Positions 1 through 8,892 of a DNA stretch of 64,000 nucleotides are shown one piece after another. Location of the stretch: the NCBI RefSeq assembly GCF_016864555.1, contig NZ_CP044011.1, positions 3,925,501 through 3,989,500 of the forward strand, given 5' to 3'. Positions within the stretch are counted from its first letter, which is position 1, and the number at the start of each line of letters is the position of its first letter. This DNA comes from Sinorhizobium sp. BG8. Its GTDB lineage: Bacteria > Pseudomonadota > Alphaproteobacteria > Rhizobiales > Rhizobiaceae. The notes beneath the pieces were generated by a model that ran no database searches, was not told the origin of the DNA, and was given only the letters and a program-made list of their open reading frames with translations. Both the position numbers and the translations under genes were made by a program.

Positions 1-1
1 G

Positions 2-529
2 CTGGCACAGACCCAGCCTGACCATTGCGTCTTCACCACTGGCCACAGCAAGGACCGCGATGCGAGCTTCCTCTGGGTCGAGCCCCTTCTCAAGGACGAG
101 ATGGTGATGGTTAAGCGCAAGGACTCCCCGGTCGCGGCGTCGACGGTCGAGGAAGCCCGGAAGCTTCGCGTTGGCTCCCAGCGCGGCGATTTTGCCGTCG
201 ATATTCTGACAGAACACGGCTTTCGCGACATTGATCTCGCCGCCAACATCGAGATCACCCTCGGCAAGCTGGTGAGTGGCCGCATCGATCTGATGCCGAC
301 ATCCATAAAGACCTTCCAGATGATGGTGAAGGACGGGAAACCCGTCGAAAAAGCCATGCTCATGGACGGCCAGATCTACGGAATTGCCTGCAACAGGAGC
401 ACCCCGCCCGAGGTGGTGACGAAACTGCAGGCTGCCCTCGATGATCTCATCGTCGAGGGAACACAGGACAGGATTTTCGCAAGCTACGGCCTGCCGCCGA
501 ACACCCGAACGGCCGCGAACGAAGAATAG
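2..529 (+). CDS. transporter substrate-binding protein, C-terminal part (5' truncated by window edge)
   Basis: The frame is open from base 2, so the start lies outside the window; about 175 C-terminal residues are visible. The sequence looks like the second lobe of a periplasmic solute-binding domain (SBP family 3 type): an extended '[13 protein letters not shown]' strand, a lobe-crossing '[15 protein letters not shown]' segment and a final helix ending in 'FASYGLPP'. Such proteins bind amino acids or other small solutes for an importer. No ligand can be inferred and no partner permease is in view. In rhizobia pth usually follows rplY; here this gene is directly upstream instead. The family assignment is moderately secure, the substrate unknown. 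Confidence 0.7.
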   Translation: MAQTQPDHCVFTTGHSKDRDASFLWVEPLLKDEMVMVKRKDSPVAASTVEEARKLRVGSQRGDFAVDILTEHGFRDIDLAANIEITLGKLVSGRIDLMPTSIKTFQMMVKDGKPVEKAMLMDGQIYGIACNRSTPPEVVTKLQAALDDLIVEGTQDRIFASYGLPPNTRTAANEE

Positions 530-623
530 GCCCTGCCTGCGGGGGTTGACATCCGGCTCGTTTCGCTGTCGGGAACACGCTAGAAACGAAATCCAGCGAC
601 ACGCTCTGAACGGACAACCCTTC

Positions 624-1340
624 ATGCTGATTATCGCGGGCCTCGGCAATCCGGGCCAGAAATATGCGGGCAACCGCCACAATATCGGCTTCATGGCAGT
701 CGACGCGATCCATCGCAAGCATCCCTTCTCGCCCTGGTCGCGCAAGTTCAAGGGAGAGATCTCCGAGGGCGAGCTGGCAGGCGACAAGGTTTTGCTGATC
801 AAGCCGCAGACCTTCATGAATCTTTCGGGCGATGCTGTCGGCGAAGCGATGCGCTTCTACAAGCTCGGCCCGGAATCGCTGATCGCGATCTACGACGAGC
901 TCGACCTGCCGGCAGGCAAGGCACGCATCAAGACCGGTGGCGGGCATGGCGGCCACAACGGCATCAAGTCCCTGGACGCCCATTGCGGCAAGGACTATCG
1001 CCGGCTCAGACTGGGGATTGGCCATCCTGGCGCCAAGGAACTCGTGCACAATCACGTGCTCGGTGACTTTGCGAAAGCGGACGCCGCCTGGCTCGAGCCG
1101 CTGCTCGACGAGATCGCTCTCAATGCCGAGATGCTGGTGCGTGGGGAAGACTCCCAGTTCATGAACAAGCTGGCACTCGCCACCAGTTCCACCGCCGGCA
1201 ACGACGCTGCACAGGAAAAGAAGCCGGTCCAGAAGTCGCACATCCATCAGGCCCGCAACCACGCACAGCCCGCCAAGCTGCCGACAACGGGACCAATGGC
1301 GGAGATGCTCAAGAAGATGTTCGGCGGCAAGGGCGACTGA
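624..1340 (+). CDS. pth: peptidyl-tRNA hydrolase
   Basis: Hydrolyses the ester bond of peptidyl-tRNAs released prematurely from ribosomes, recycling tRNA in the cytoplasm. The product is 239 residues. The N-terminus carries the family signature '[18 protein letters not shown]' with the catalytic His in NRHN. Later blocks include '[10 protein letters not shown]', 'YDELDLPAG' and '[12 protein letters not shown]'. The ATG at 624 was chosen because homology begins exactly there; the frame is open further upstream but that extension overlaps the preceding gene. The last 50 or so residues are a charged, low-complexity tail typical of rhizobial Pth and longer than the E. coli enzyme (about 194 aa). 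No strong Shine-Dalgarno is visible. Confidence 0.95.
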   Translation: MLIIAGLGNPGQKYAGNRHNIGFMAVDAIHRKHPFSPWSRKFKGEISEGELAGDKVLLIKPQTFMNLSGDAVGEAMRFYKLGPESLIAIYDELDLPAGKARIKTGGGHGGHNGIKSLDAHCGKDYRRLRLGIGHPGAKELVHNHVLGDFAKADAAWLEPLLDEIALNAEMLVRGEDSQFMNKLALATSSTAGNDAAQEKKPVQKSHIHQARNHAQPAKLPTTGPMAEMLKKMFGGKGD

Positions 1341-1515
1341 CCCGATCCCTCCGGCACCACAGAAAATCGGTATCGATTTTCGCAAGCGGTTGTGCGCAGA
1401 CTGAAGGCGACAGAGCGTTCGCGCGCCTGCTGCTCGATGCACGACGCGCCCGTTCCGGCAAGGCCCCGGGAACCAACAGATCCTCTTCCGGATTTTCCAG
1501 GAAAGGGTTTCGATC

Positions 1516-2481
1516 ATGTTGCATGTGCCACGCATCCTGCCGCTGCCCGGCCCGCTGCACGACCGGCTGGATGGGCTGGTAAGTTCGTTCCTGGCGGAGG
1601 CCGGAACGCCTATCGACTTTTCCCGCCCTTATGGCGAGGAAGCGCTCGTTCCTGCAGACTCGATCTCGTGGCGGATCTTCAAGAACCAGGTGTCGCTCTT
1701 CATCGGTGGCGTCGCTGCCGTTCTTCTCGAAATGGCGGAACCGAAGGTCAGAGATGGCGTGTGGCATCACACGACCTTCCGCACGGACGCGCTCAGGCGG
1801 CTCCAGCGCACCGGACTTGCGGCGATGGTTACCGTCTATGCCGGACGCAGGAGCGCCGAGGCCATGATCGCGAACGTTGTCCGAATGCATGCCCGGATAA
1901 GGGGCCGAACCTCCGAGGGCGAGGCCTACGAGGCCAATGACCCGGAACTTCTCGACTGGGTGCAAGCCACCGCCACCTTCGGCTTCATGCAGGCCTACCA
2001 CACCTATGTCAGCCCCTTGAGCAACCGCGAGAAGGATGAACTCCTTGCCGAGGGCAGGCCGATTGCCGCGCTCTACGGTGCCGTAGGCGCACCCGCATCG
2101 ATGAAGGAAATGGACGCGCTCTTCGAACGCATGGCGCCGCGGCTCGTCTCCTCCCCAATCATCGGCGAGTTCCTGCGCATCATGTCGGACGTGGACGCCC
2201 TGCCCTCGCCGGCCCGCCCGCTGCAGAGGATGCTGCTGAAGGCGGCAGTCGAACTGCTGCCCGGCTGGGTCCGGGCGCGTCTTGCCCTTGGGAACAGCTG
2301 GAGCCTTTCTCCCCTGGAGAAGGCGGCCGTGAAAATGGCGGCCAAGCTCAACGATCGCGTGGTCCTCTCGTCGAGCCCGCCAGTGCAGGCCTGCCGGCGG
2401 CTGGGACTACCGGATGAGTATCTCTACCGAAGCAGGGCGAAAACGACGGGTGGTACGCCTATTCCTCCGGCTCGGTCGTGA
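1516..2481 (+). CDS. MpaB-family (DUF2236) putative oxygenase
   Basis: 321-residue protein of the latex-clearing-protein/MpaB-like family, whose studied members are haem-containing oxygenases. The functional label is therefore by family only. Visible family features are the 'VHNV/RMH'-type helix seen here as 'ANVVRMHARIRG', the preceding 'FRTDALRRLQRTG' stretch, and 'WVQATATFGFMQAYHTYV', which holds the conserved W and H residues. The C-terminus ends about 12 residues after 'LPDEYLY' and overlaps the 3' end of the convergent clpS by 23 bp. It stands alone between pth and clpS. The cellular substrate is unknown. Confidence 0.8.
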   Translation: MLHVPRILPLPGPLHDRLDGLVSSFLAEAGTPIDFSRPYGEEALVPADSISWRIFKNQVSLFIGGVAAVLLEMAEPKVRDGVWHHTTFRTDALRRLQRTGLAAMVTVYAGRRSAEAMIANVVRMHARIRGRTSEGEAYEANDPELLDWVQATATFGFMQAYHTYVSPLSNREKDELLAEGRPIAALYGAVGAPASMKEMDALFERMAPRLVSSPIIGEFLRIMSDVDALPSPARPLQRMLLKAAVELLPGWVRARLALGNSWSLSPLEKAAVKMAAKLNDRVVLSSSPPVQACRRLGLPDEYLYRSRAKTTGGTPIPPARS

Positions 2482-2770
2482 ACAGCAGCGGATAGCCGAT
2501 ATCCTTCGCCAGATCGGTTGCTTCCTCCGCCTTCGTCTCGGCTATGTCCTTCGCGCAGACCACCACAACGCAGGAGCCAAGTTTGTGCGCGGTCATCATC
2601 ACACGATAACCGGTCTCCTCGCTCATCCGGAAAACAGCCTTCAGCACAAGCACGACGAATTCCCGCGGGGTATAGTCGTCGTTGATGAGAATGACCTTGT
2701 AGAGCTTCGGCCGATCGAGCTTGGGTTCTACGACTGTCTTGATCTTCGGGGTGGTGACGCTTCCGCTCAT
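2459..2770 (-). CDS. clpS: ClpS2-type N-end rule adaptor for Clp protease
   Basis: 103-residue adaptor that delivers substrates with hydrophobic N-terminal residues to the Clp chaperone-protease. The core has the ClpS signature: 'YKVILINDDYTPREFV', a 'VFRMSEETGYRVMMTAHKLG' helix pair carrying the pocket methionines, and a C-terminal 'TEPEE'. The ATG at 2770 has a good Shine-Dalgarno (AGGAGAGG) and begins where family similarity begins; the open frame upstream is ignored. The gene is not beside clpA, and the sequence resembles the second rhizobial paralogue (ClpS2), thought to have a narrower residue preference than ClpS1. That paralogue call is from memory of the Agrobacterium protein. It overlaps the 3' end of the MpaB-like gene. 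Confidence 0.88.
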   Translation of the reverse strand: MSGSVTTPKIKTVVEPKLDRPKLYKVILINDDYTPREFVVLVLKAVFRMSEETGYRVMMTAHKLGSCVVVVCAKDIAETKAEEATDLAKDIGYPLLFTTEPEE

Positions 2771-3041
2771 CGGAGTACCTCTCCTGATGAAGTGGGCCAT
2801 AGGGCACATCGACAGACGGTTATAATGCGATGCACGCGGCCACGGTTCAAGCCAAGCAAGGGAAAAAGACTTTGCGAAGACCTCATTCCCGCGGTGTTGG
2901 TCCGTGGAACCCATCGAGGACGTGCCCTCAAAGCAAGACAGACCCTCGCAGCCTGCGCATTTGCTGGTCCGACACTTGACCATCCTCTGCCCTTCCCCCA
3001 TAGCGAGGGCAAAGTTTTCTTAGGACGGACGGACCAGTTCC

Positions 3042-4145
3042 ATGGGTTTCAAATGCGGTATCGTCGGACTGCCGAATGTCGGCAAGTCCACACTCTTCAA
3101 CGCGCTGACCAAGACGGCGGCTGCACAGGCGGCAAACTACCCGTTCTGCACGATCGAGCCGAACACCGGTGAAGTTGCAGTGCCGGATCCGCGCATGCAG
3201 AAGCTCGCCGCCATAGCCGGCTCCAAGGAGATCATCCCGACGCGCATTTCCTTCGTGGACATCGCCGGTCTGGTGCGCGGTGCCTCGAAGGGTGAAGGGC
3301 TCGGCAACAAGTTCCTCGCCAACATCCGCGAAGTTGACGCTGTGGTGCATGTTCTGCGTTGCTTCGAAGATGACGACATCACCCATGTAGAGGGCCGCAT
3401 CAATCCGGTCGGAGACGCGGACACGATCGAGACCGAACTGATGCTCGCCGACCTCGAAAGCCTCGACCGCCGCGTCGAGCAGACCCGCAAGCGCGCGACC
3501 GGCAAGGACAAGGAATCCATCGCGCAGCTGCCAGTCATGGAAGCCGTGATCAAGCTCTTGAACGAGGGCAAGCCGGCCCGCCTCCTGCTGAAGACGCTGG
3601 CGCCGGAAGAGATCGACATTCTCAAGGGTCTCAACCTGCTGACTTCACATCCGGTTCTCTATGTCTGCAATGTCGCCGAAGCCGACGCCTCGACTGGCAA
3701 TACCCATACGGAAGCCGTCGCCGCCATGGCCAAGGAACAGGGCGCCGAATGCGTTGTCATCTCCGCTGCGATCGAGTCCGAGGTAGCCCAGCTTCCGGAA
3801 GAGGAAGCCGCAGAATTCCTCTCCGCGCTTGGCCTCGAGGAAGCGGGTCTCGACCGTCTGATCCGCGCCGGCTACCACCTTCTCGACCTCATCACCTATT
3901 TCACCGTCGGCCCCAAGGAGACGCGTGCCTGGACCATCGTGCGCGGCACGAAGGCCCCGCAGGCCGCCGGCGTCATCCACACCGACTTCGAACGCGGCTT
4001 CATCCGCGCCTTCACCATCTCCTATGACGACTACATCGCCTACAAGGGTGAAGTCGGCGCCAAGGAAGCCGGCAAGGGTCGTGACGAAGGGAAGGAATAT
4101 GTCGTCCAGGACGGCGATGTGATCCATTTCCGCTTCAATACCTGA
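3042..4145 (+). CDS. ychF: redox-regulated ATPase YchF (Obg-like)
   Basis: 367-residue TRAFAC P-loop protein. The P-loop 'GLPNVGKST' is at residues 8-16, followed by 'PFCTIEPN' (switch I) and 'DIAGLVRGASKGEGLGN' (switch II). The NxxE variant that gives ATP rather than GTP preference is expected at 'CNVAEAD'. A C-terminal TGS domain includes 'TYFTVGPKETRAWT' and 'GVIHTDFERGFIRAF'. YchF associates with ribosomes and negatively affects oxidative-stress responses. Length and every motif match the family, so the call is secure. The usual rhizobial pth-ychF neighbourhood is kept, with the MpaB-like gene and clpS in between. Confidence 0.97.
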   Translation: MGFKCGIVGLPNVGKSTLFNALTKTAAAQAANYPFCTIEPNTGEVAVPDPRMQKLAAIAGSKEIIPTRISFVDIAGLVRGASKGEGLGNKFLANIREVDAVVHVLRCFEDDDITHVEGRINPVGDADTIETELMLADLESLDRRVEQTRKRATGKDKESIAQLPVMEAVIKLLNEGKPARLLLKTLAPEEIDILKGLNLLTSHPVLYVCNVAEADASTGNTHTEAVAAMAKEQGAECVVISAAIESEVAQLPEEEAAEFLSALGLEEAGLDRLIRAGYHLLDLITYFTVGPKETRAWTIVRGTKAPQAAGVIHTDFERGFIRAFTISYDDYIAYKGEVGAKEAGKGRDEGKEYVVQDGDVIHFRFNT

Positions 4146-4247
4146 AGCAGCCTTCTTGAGAGACGGCTTGCCTTGAACGGCAAAATCGAAATGATGCCCG
4201 TGCTGTCCGCCAGCGCGGGCATCGTCATATCTGCCGGGAGGAACCGC

Positions 4248-4727
4248 ATGACAGAACCCCAGTTGACCTTCGAGGATTTCCCGCCCGGACGCCGCTTCGA
4301 CTTCCAGCCACGCCACGTCACTACCGAGGAGATCGTGGCCTTTGCCCGGGAATTCGATCCTCAGCCGATGCACGTCGACGAGGCTGCCGGCAAGGCAAGC
4401 ATACTCGGTGGTCTTTCCGCCTCAGGCTGGCACACCAGCGCCATGATGATGCGCATGCTCTGCGACAGTTACATCAACAGGACCGCCGCCGAGGGCTCGC
4501 CAGGCGTCGACAGGATGGAATGGAAACGTCCCGTCCTTGCCGGCGACACGCTCACCGGTCACTGTACGGTTCTCGAGGCCCGCCGGTCGCGTTCACGCCC
4601 GGAAATCGGGATTGCCACCTTCAGGGCGGAACTCTCCAACCAGCGCGGCGAAACAGTCGCGATATGCGACTATGCCAACATGATCCGCGTGGCCAACGTG
4701 GGAGGCGACGCCGATGCGCATGGCTGA
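4248..4727 (+). CDS. MaoC-family dehydratase (first of a pair)
   Basis: 159-residue single hot-dog protein of the (R)-specific enoyl-CoA hydratase / MaoC family. The hydratase motif is intact as 'FDPQPMHVD', giving the catalytic Asp and His, followed by 'GGLSASGWHTSAMMMRM'. The ATG at 4248 follows a GGGAGG Shine-Dalgarno and starts at the family N-terminus; the in-frame upstream ATG at 4173 has neither. The stop overlaps the start of the next MaoC gene by 14 bp, so the two are translationally coupled and could form a heteromer resembling double-hot-dog hydratases. The acyl substrate is unknown. Confidence 0.88.
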   Translation: MTEPQLTFEDFPPGRRFDFQPRHVTTEEIVAFAREFDPQPMHVDEAAGKASILGGLSASGWHTSAMMMRMLCDSYINRTAAEGSPGVDRMEWKRPVLAGDTLTGHCTVLEARRSRSRPEIGIATFRAELSNQRGETVAICDYANMIRVANVGGDADAHG

Positions 4728-5181
4728 ACTCTATCCCGTTGGAGAGATACAATCCCTAGGCTCCCACCGCTTCGACTCCGAGGAGATCATCCGTTACGCC
4801 CGACAATTCGATCCGCAGCCATTCCATCTCGATGCGGAGGCGGCCAGGGATTCGCTCTTCGGCGGCCTCTGCGCGTCCGGATGGCACACCTGTGCCGGGT
4901 GGATGAAGTGCTTCACTGCCTTCTGGGCGCGTGAGGAGCAGCGGCTGGCGTCACAAGGCGTAACACCACCAAAGCTCGGCCCCTCCCCGGGCTTTTTGGA
5001 TCTGCGCTGGCTGAAGCCGGTCTTCGCCGGTGATACGATCACCTATTCGGTGACCCTCACGGGTTCCCGCGCGCTTGCAAGCCGCCCCGGACGGCTGATC
5101 AACACGCTTTCCTGCGCCGGCGAGAACCAACACGGCGAACCGGTGATCCGCTTCACGAGCACCGTCCTCGAATTTGAATAG
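4714..5181 (+). CDS. MaoC-family dehydratase (second of a pair)
   Basis: 155-residue paralogue of the preceding gene, with the hydratase motif 'FDPQPFHLD' and 'GGLCASGWHTCAGWMKCF'. It overlaps the upstream gene by 14 bp, indicating coupled translation. A methionine two codons downstream is an equally acceptable start. Tandem MaoC genes of this kind are common in Rhizobiaceae; they are presumed to hydrate 2-enoyl-CoA esters, but no pathway partner is present. The end of the gene converges on apt with only 17 bp between the stops. Confidence 0.87.
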   Translation: MRMAELYPVGEIQSLGSHRFDSEEIIRYARQFDPQPFHLDAEAARDSLFGGLCASGWHTCAGWMKCFTAFWAREEQRLASQGVTPPKLGPSPGFLDLRWLKPVFAGDTITYSVTLTGSRALASRPGRLINTLSCAGENQHGEPVIRFTSTVLEFE

Positions 5182-5198
5182 GAACGAGGTGCGGCTCC

Positions 5199-5741
5199 TC
5201 AGTGACCGTCGAAGGCGACCAGCGTACGCACCTCGACGCCGAGCGCCTCGAGCTTGGCCCGACCACCGAGTTCGGGCAGGTCGATGACGAAGCAGGCGGC
5301 CACGATATCCGCCCCCATCTGGCGCAGGAGCTTCGTGGCGGCTTCCGCCGTCCCGCCCGTGGCGATCAGGTCGTCGACCAGGATCACCTTTTCTCCGGGC
5401 TCCACCGCATCGCGGTGCATCTCCATCTCGTCGATGCCGTATTCCAGGCTGTAGGCGATCCGAACGGTCTCGTAGGGCAGTTTGCCCTTCTTGCGGATCG
5501 GCACGAAGCCAGTGGAAAGCTGATGAGCCATGGCCCCGCCGAGGATGAACCCGCGGGCCTCGATCCCGGCGACCTTCGCGACACCAGTGCCCGAATAGGG
5601 ATGAACCAGTTCGTCGACGGCACGGCGGAAAGCCCGCGGGTTGCCGAGAAGGGTCGTGATGTCGCGAAACATCACGCCGGGCTTCGGATAATCCGGAATG
5701 GCGCGGATTGAGGCGACGAGTTCTTCCTGGAGGCTGGGCAT
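5199..5741 (-). CDS. apt: adenine phosphoribosyltransferase
   Basis: 180-residue enzyme that salvages adenine to AMP using PRPP. The PRPP loop is '[14 protein letters not shown]' and the N-terminal part has '[18 protein letters not shown]', both standard for APT. The start at 5741 gives the family's usual length; the open frame extends upstream but through the petC terminator. The gene is transcribed in the same direction as petABC and lies downstream of it, separated by a strong hairpin terminator, so it probably has its own promoter in 5742-5810. Confidence 0.95.
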   Translation of the reverse strand: MPSLQEELVASIRAIPDYPKPGVMFRDITTLLGNPRAFRRAVDELVHPYSGTGVAKVAGIEARGFILGGAMAHQLSTGFVPIRKKGKLPYETVRIAYSLEYGIDEMEMHRDAVEPGEKVILVDDLIATGGTAEAATKLLRQMGADIVAACFVIDLPELGGRAKLEALGVEVRTLVAFDGH

Positions 5742-5810
5742 GATTGATACCGAAATGTCGACGGGAAATTTGAACCGGTTATTGCAGGAGAGAGCCGAAC
5801 ACTCAAACAA

Positions 5811-5835
5811 AAAAGGCGGCCCGGGGCCGCCTTTT
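5811..5835 (-). terminator. intrinsic terminator after petABC
   Basis: A 6-bp GC stem (GGCGGC/GCCGCC at 5815-5820 and 5826-5831) with a 5-nt loop is flanked by AAAA and TTTT, so on the minus strand it reads as stem-loop followed by a U-run directly after petC. The A/T flanks are symmetrical, so it could also act in the other direction. Confidence 0.85.
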
Positions 5836-5854
5836 CGTCTGACCGGTGGATCGA

Positions 5855-6727
5855 TCAGTGTTCCTTGTTGGCGTAGACCGACTTCTTCGTCAGGTAGATC
5901 AGGCCGGTGAAGATCACCAGGAAGACCATGACCATGAAGCCGGTGCGCTTGCGCGCTTCGAGATGAGGCTCGGCGGCCCACATGAGGAAGGCGGAAACGT
6001 CGTGCGCATACTGGTCGACAGTCTGCGGCGTGCCGTCGTCGTAAGTCACCTGGTCGTCGGACAGCGGCTTTGCCATGGCTAGCGCCGCGGCATTCGCGAA
6101 GTACGGGTTGTAGTGCGTACCCTCGGCCACTTCGGTTCCGGCCGGCGGCTCTTCATACCCGGTCAGGAGCGAGTAGATGTAGTCCGGCCCGCCTTCCTGG
6201 TACTGCGTGAAGATGTCGATGACGAACTGCGGGAAGCCGCGGGTGATGCCGCGTGCCTTCGCGATCAGCGAGAAGTCCGGCGGAGCCGCACCATTGTTGG
6301 CTGCCGCTGCTGCTTCCTTGTTCGGGAAGGGCGACGGGAAGTGGTCGGACGGAACAGCCTTGCGGTTGTACATCTCACCGTCGGAGTTCGGCCCGTCCTG
6401 TACTTCGTAGTTCGCGGCGAAGGCCTTCACCTGCGCTTCGGAGTATCCAAGGCCTTCCAGCGTGCGGAAGGCGACAAGGTTCATCGAGTGGCAGGCGGAA
6501 CAGACTTCGGTGTACACCTTCAGACCGCGCTGCAGTTGGCCCTTGTCGTACTTGCCGAACGGCCCGGCGAAGGACCAGTCCTGTTCCCGCGGGTGATGGA
6601 TCGGGTAGTGCGGCGTGGCGTGCTCTGCCCCGGCGCCGGCGGCGTGTTCGTCCTGTGCTGCCGCGGAAGAAAGTCCGAGACCGGCGACCACAGCGAGCGA
6701 CAGAATGCTTGCAACAAGCTTTTTCAT
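5855..6727 (-). CDS. petC: cytochrome c1 of the bc1 complex
   Basis: 290-residue catalytic subunit of ubiquinol-cytochrome c reductase that passes electrons from the Rieske protein to cytochrome c on the periplasmic side. It has a Sec signal peptide (about 24 residues ending in SAAAQD), the covalent haem site 'CSACH' after 'VYTEV', the axial methionine region '[11 protein letters not shown]', and a C-terminal membrane anchor ('[17 protein letters not shown]') near residues 268-285. Last gene of petABC, 30 bp after petB, followed by a terminator. In many rhizobia cytochrome b and c1 are a single fbcH-type fusion; here they are separate genes. Confidence 0.97.
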   Translation of the reverse strand: MKKLVASILSLAVVAGLGLSSAAAQDEHAAGAGAEHATPHYPIHHPREQDWSFAGPFGKYDKGQLQRGLKVYTEVCSACHSMNLVAFRTLEGLGYSEAQVKAFAANYEVQDGPNSDGEMYNRKAVPSDHFPSPFPNKEAAAAANNGAAPPDFSLIAKARGITRGFPQFVIDIFTQYQEGGPDYIYSLLTGYEEPPAGTEVAEGTHYNPYFANAAALAMAKPLSDDQVTYDDGTPQTVDQYAHDVSAFLMWAAEPHLEARKRTGFMVMVFLVIFTGLIYLTKKSVYANKEH

Positions 6728-6757
6728 GATTTTCAGTTCCCTTTCGTCGCGCCGCGA

Positions 6758-8026
6758 TCAGGCCTTGGCCAGCTTTGCGTTCTTCTGGTCCAGAACCGCT
6801 TCCGTGATCGAATTCGGAATACGCTTCGGGGTTTCGATCAGGCCGAGAACCGGCATGATGACGAGGAAGAAACCGAAGTAGTAGAGCGTGCCGAGCTGCG
6901 ACATCAGGACGTAGATGCCTTCTGCGGGCTGTGCGCCGAGCCAGCCGAGCATGATGGCATTGGCGACGAAGACCCAGAAGAACAGCTTGTACCACGGGCG
7001 GTAGACGGCCGAACGTACCTTCGACGTATCGAGCCAGGGCAGGAAGAACAGCACGATGATCGCGCCGAACATCACCAGAACGCCGCCGAGCTTGGAGTCG
7101 ATCGGGCCGATGTTGAAGGTGATTGCGCGCAGCATCGCGTAGAACGGCAGGTAGTACCATTCCGGAACGATGTGGGCCGGCGTCTTCAGCGGGTCAGCCG
7201 GAATGTAGTTGTCCGGGTGGCCGAGATAGTTCGGCATGTAGAAGATGAACCAGGCGAATGCGATCAGGAAGACCGAAACACCGAACGCGTCCTTGAGCGT
7301 CGCATAAGGCGTGAACGCGACCGTATCGGTCTTCGACTTCACTTCGACGCCGGTCGGGTTGGTCTGGCCGACGACATGGAGTGCCCAGATGTGCAGGATC
7401 ACAACGCCTGCGATCATGAAGGGCAGCAGATAGTGCAGCGAGAAGAAGCGGTTGAGCGTCGGCTGGTCAACCGCGAAGCCACCGAGCAGGAACTGCTGGA
7501 CCCATTCGCCGACGAGCGGGAATGCCGAGAAGAAGCCGGTGATAACGGTCGCACCCCAGAAGGACATCTGACCCCAGGGCAGAACGTAGCCCATGAAGCC
7601 CGTCGCCATCATCAGGAGGTAGATCACGCAGCCGAGAATCCAGAGGATTTCGCGCGGCGCCTTGTAGGATCCGTAGTAGAGGCCGCGGGCAATGTGCAGG
7701 TACACCGCGATGAAGAAGAAGGATGCGCCGTTTGCGTGCATGTAGCGCAGCAGCCAGCCGTGATTGACGTCGCGCATGATCTTCTCGACCGAGTTGAAGG
7801 CGACGGCGGTATCGGCGGCATAGTGCATCGCGAGCACGACGCCGGTCAGAATCTGCGCGATCAGCATGACCGACAGCATGGCGCCGAAGGTGTATGCGTA
7901 GTTCAGGTTGCGCGGAACCGGATAGGAGACGAAGCTGTCATGGATCATGCGCGGCAGCGGCAGCCGCGAATCGACCCACTTCTCAATTCCCGTCGACGGT
8001 TGGTAGGTTGAATGATCAGCACTCAT
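6758..8026 (-). CDS. petB: cytochrome b of the bc1 complex
   Basis: 422-residue membrane subunit that carries both b haems and the quinone-oxidising and -reducing sites. Paired haem-ligand histidines are visible around '[14 protein letters not shown]' / '[11 protein letters not shown]' and '[21 protein letters not shown]'. The Qo-site 'PEWY' motif is present in '[15 protein letters not shown]'. Eight transmembrane segments are expected from the hydrophobic blocks. The ATG at 8026 follows a GAGGGGA Shine-Dalgarno. It sits between petA and petC with gaps of 14 and 30 bp. Confidence 0.97.
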   Translation of the reverse strand: MSADHSTYQPSTGIEKWVDSRLPLPRMIHDSFVSYPVPRNLNYAYTFGAMLSVMLIAQILTGVVLAMHYAADTAVAFNSVEKIMRDVNHGWLLRYMHANGASFFFIAVYLHIARGLYYGSYKAPREILWILGCVIYLLMMATGFMGYVLPWGQMSFWGATVITGFFSAFPLVGEWVQQFLLGGFAVDQPTLNRFFSLHYLLPFMIAGVVILHIWALHVVGQTNPTGVEVKSKTDTVAFTPYATLKDAFGVSVFLIAFAWFIFYMPNYLGHPDNYIPADPLKTPAHIVPEWYYLPFYAMLRAITFNIGPIDSKLGGVLVMFGAIIVLFFLPWLDTSKVRSAVYRPWYKLFFWVFVANAIMLGWLGAQPAEGIYVLMSQLGTLYYFGFFLVIMPVLGLIETPKRIPNSITEAVLDQKNAKLAKA

Positions 8027-8040
8027 TATCAGTATTCCCC

Positions 8041-8619
8041 TCAACCGATCTTGATGACTGTGTCGGAAACGAACGAAAATGTCGGTACGGCGAGGTTCTG
8101 CGGCGCCGGGCCTTTGCGGATGCGGCCAGCGGTATCGTAGTGAGAACCATGACAGGGACAGAACCATCCGCCGAAGTCGCCGGCCTGGCCCAGCGGCACA
8201 CAGCCGAGATGGGTACAGGAGCCGATCATGACGATCCAGTTTTCCTTGCCTTCGCCTGCAGAGCGGTCGAGGTCGGTCGCTTCCGCGTCGGCGGGAATAT
8301 TGGCGTTACGCGCGACCGGGTCCTTGAGCTCGCCGAGCGGCACAGCCTTGGCTTCCTCGACTTCCTTGTCGGTACGGTTGCGGATGAACACCGGCTTGCC
8401 GCGCCACTTGGCCGTCAGGGACATGCCTGGCTCGAGGCTGGAGACATCAACTTCGATCGAAGCGAGCGCCAGCGTCGAGGCGTCCGGACGCATCTGGTCG
8501 ATGAAGGGCCACGCGACGGCAGCAGCGCCAACGACGCCGGCCATGCCCGTGGTCAGGTAAAGGAAATCTCGGCGAGTGGGCTCGCCCAGGGATTCGCTTG
8601 ATGTCTCGTGTTCGCTCAC
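8041..8619 (-). CDS. petA: Rieske iron-sulfur subunit of the bc1 complex
   Basis: 192-residue [2Fe-2S] protein that takes the first electron from ubiquinol. The N-terminus has a twin-arginine signal-anchor ('[19 protein letters not shown]'), so the folded cluster protein is exported by Tat and stays membrane-anchored. Cluster ligands are in 'CTHLGC' and 'CPCHGSH', each contributing one Cys and one His with a stabilising disulphide. First gene of petABC. The 273 bp upstream (8620-8892) must contain the operon promoter, but I cannot point to a convincing -35/-10 pair. Confidence 0.97.
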   Translation of the reverse strand: MSEHETSSESLGEPTRRDFLYLTTGMAGVVGAAAVAWPFIDQMRPDASTLALASIEVDVSSLEPGMSLTAKWRGKPVFIRNRTDKEVEEAKAVPLGELKDPVARNANIPADAEATDLDRSAGEGKENWIVMIGSCTHLGCVPLGQAGDFGGWFCPCHGSHYDTAGRIRKGPAPQNLAVPTFSFVSDTVIKIG

Positions 8620-8892
8620 GGCTAAACCATCCTCTCACGCAAAGTCTGCGGAAACCGCATCGCCCCCTTGGAAACCGGCAAAATCTGGACACAATACGGC
8701 CACAGATTCCCCGCCAATCGGGCGCGTTCTATGCTTGATCGCAAATTATGTCCAGTCTTGGCAAGGGGATGTGGGCACAATGTCGCGGGAAAACCGCACA
8801 CCCTGAATCCGCTCGGCAACACCCCGATCACCCGGGAACTGAAGATATCAGCGAAACGGAACGCAACCGTGCATTCCGATCGCGCGATCACC

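Noticed and set aside
6113-8011. 632-codon plus-strand frame opposite petB and petC
   Set aside because: Antisense shadow of well-supported cytochrome genes, typical of GC-rich coding DNA.
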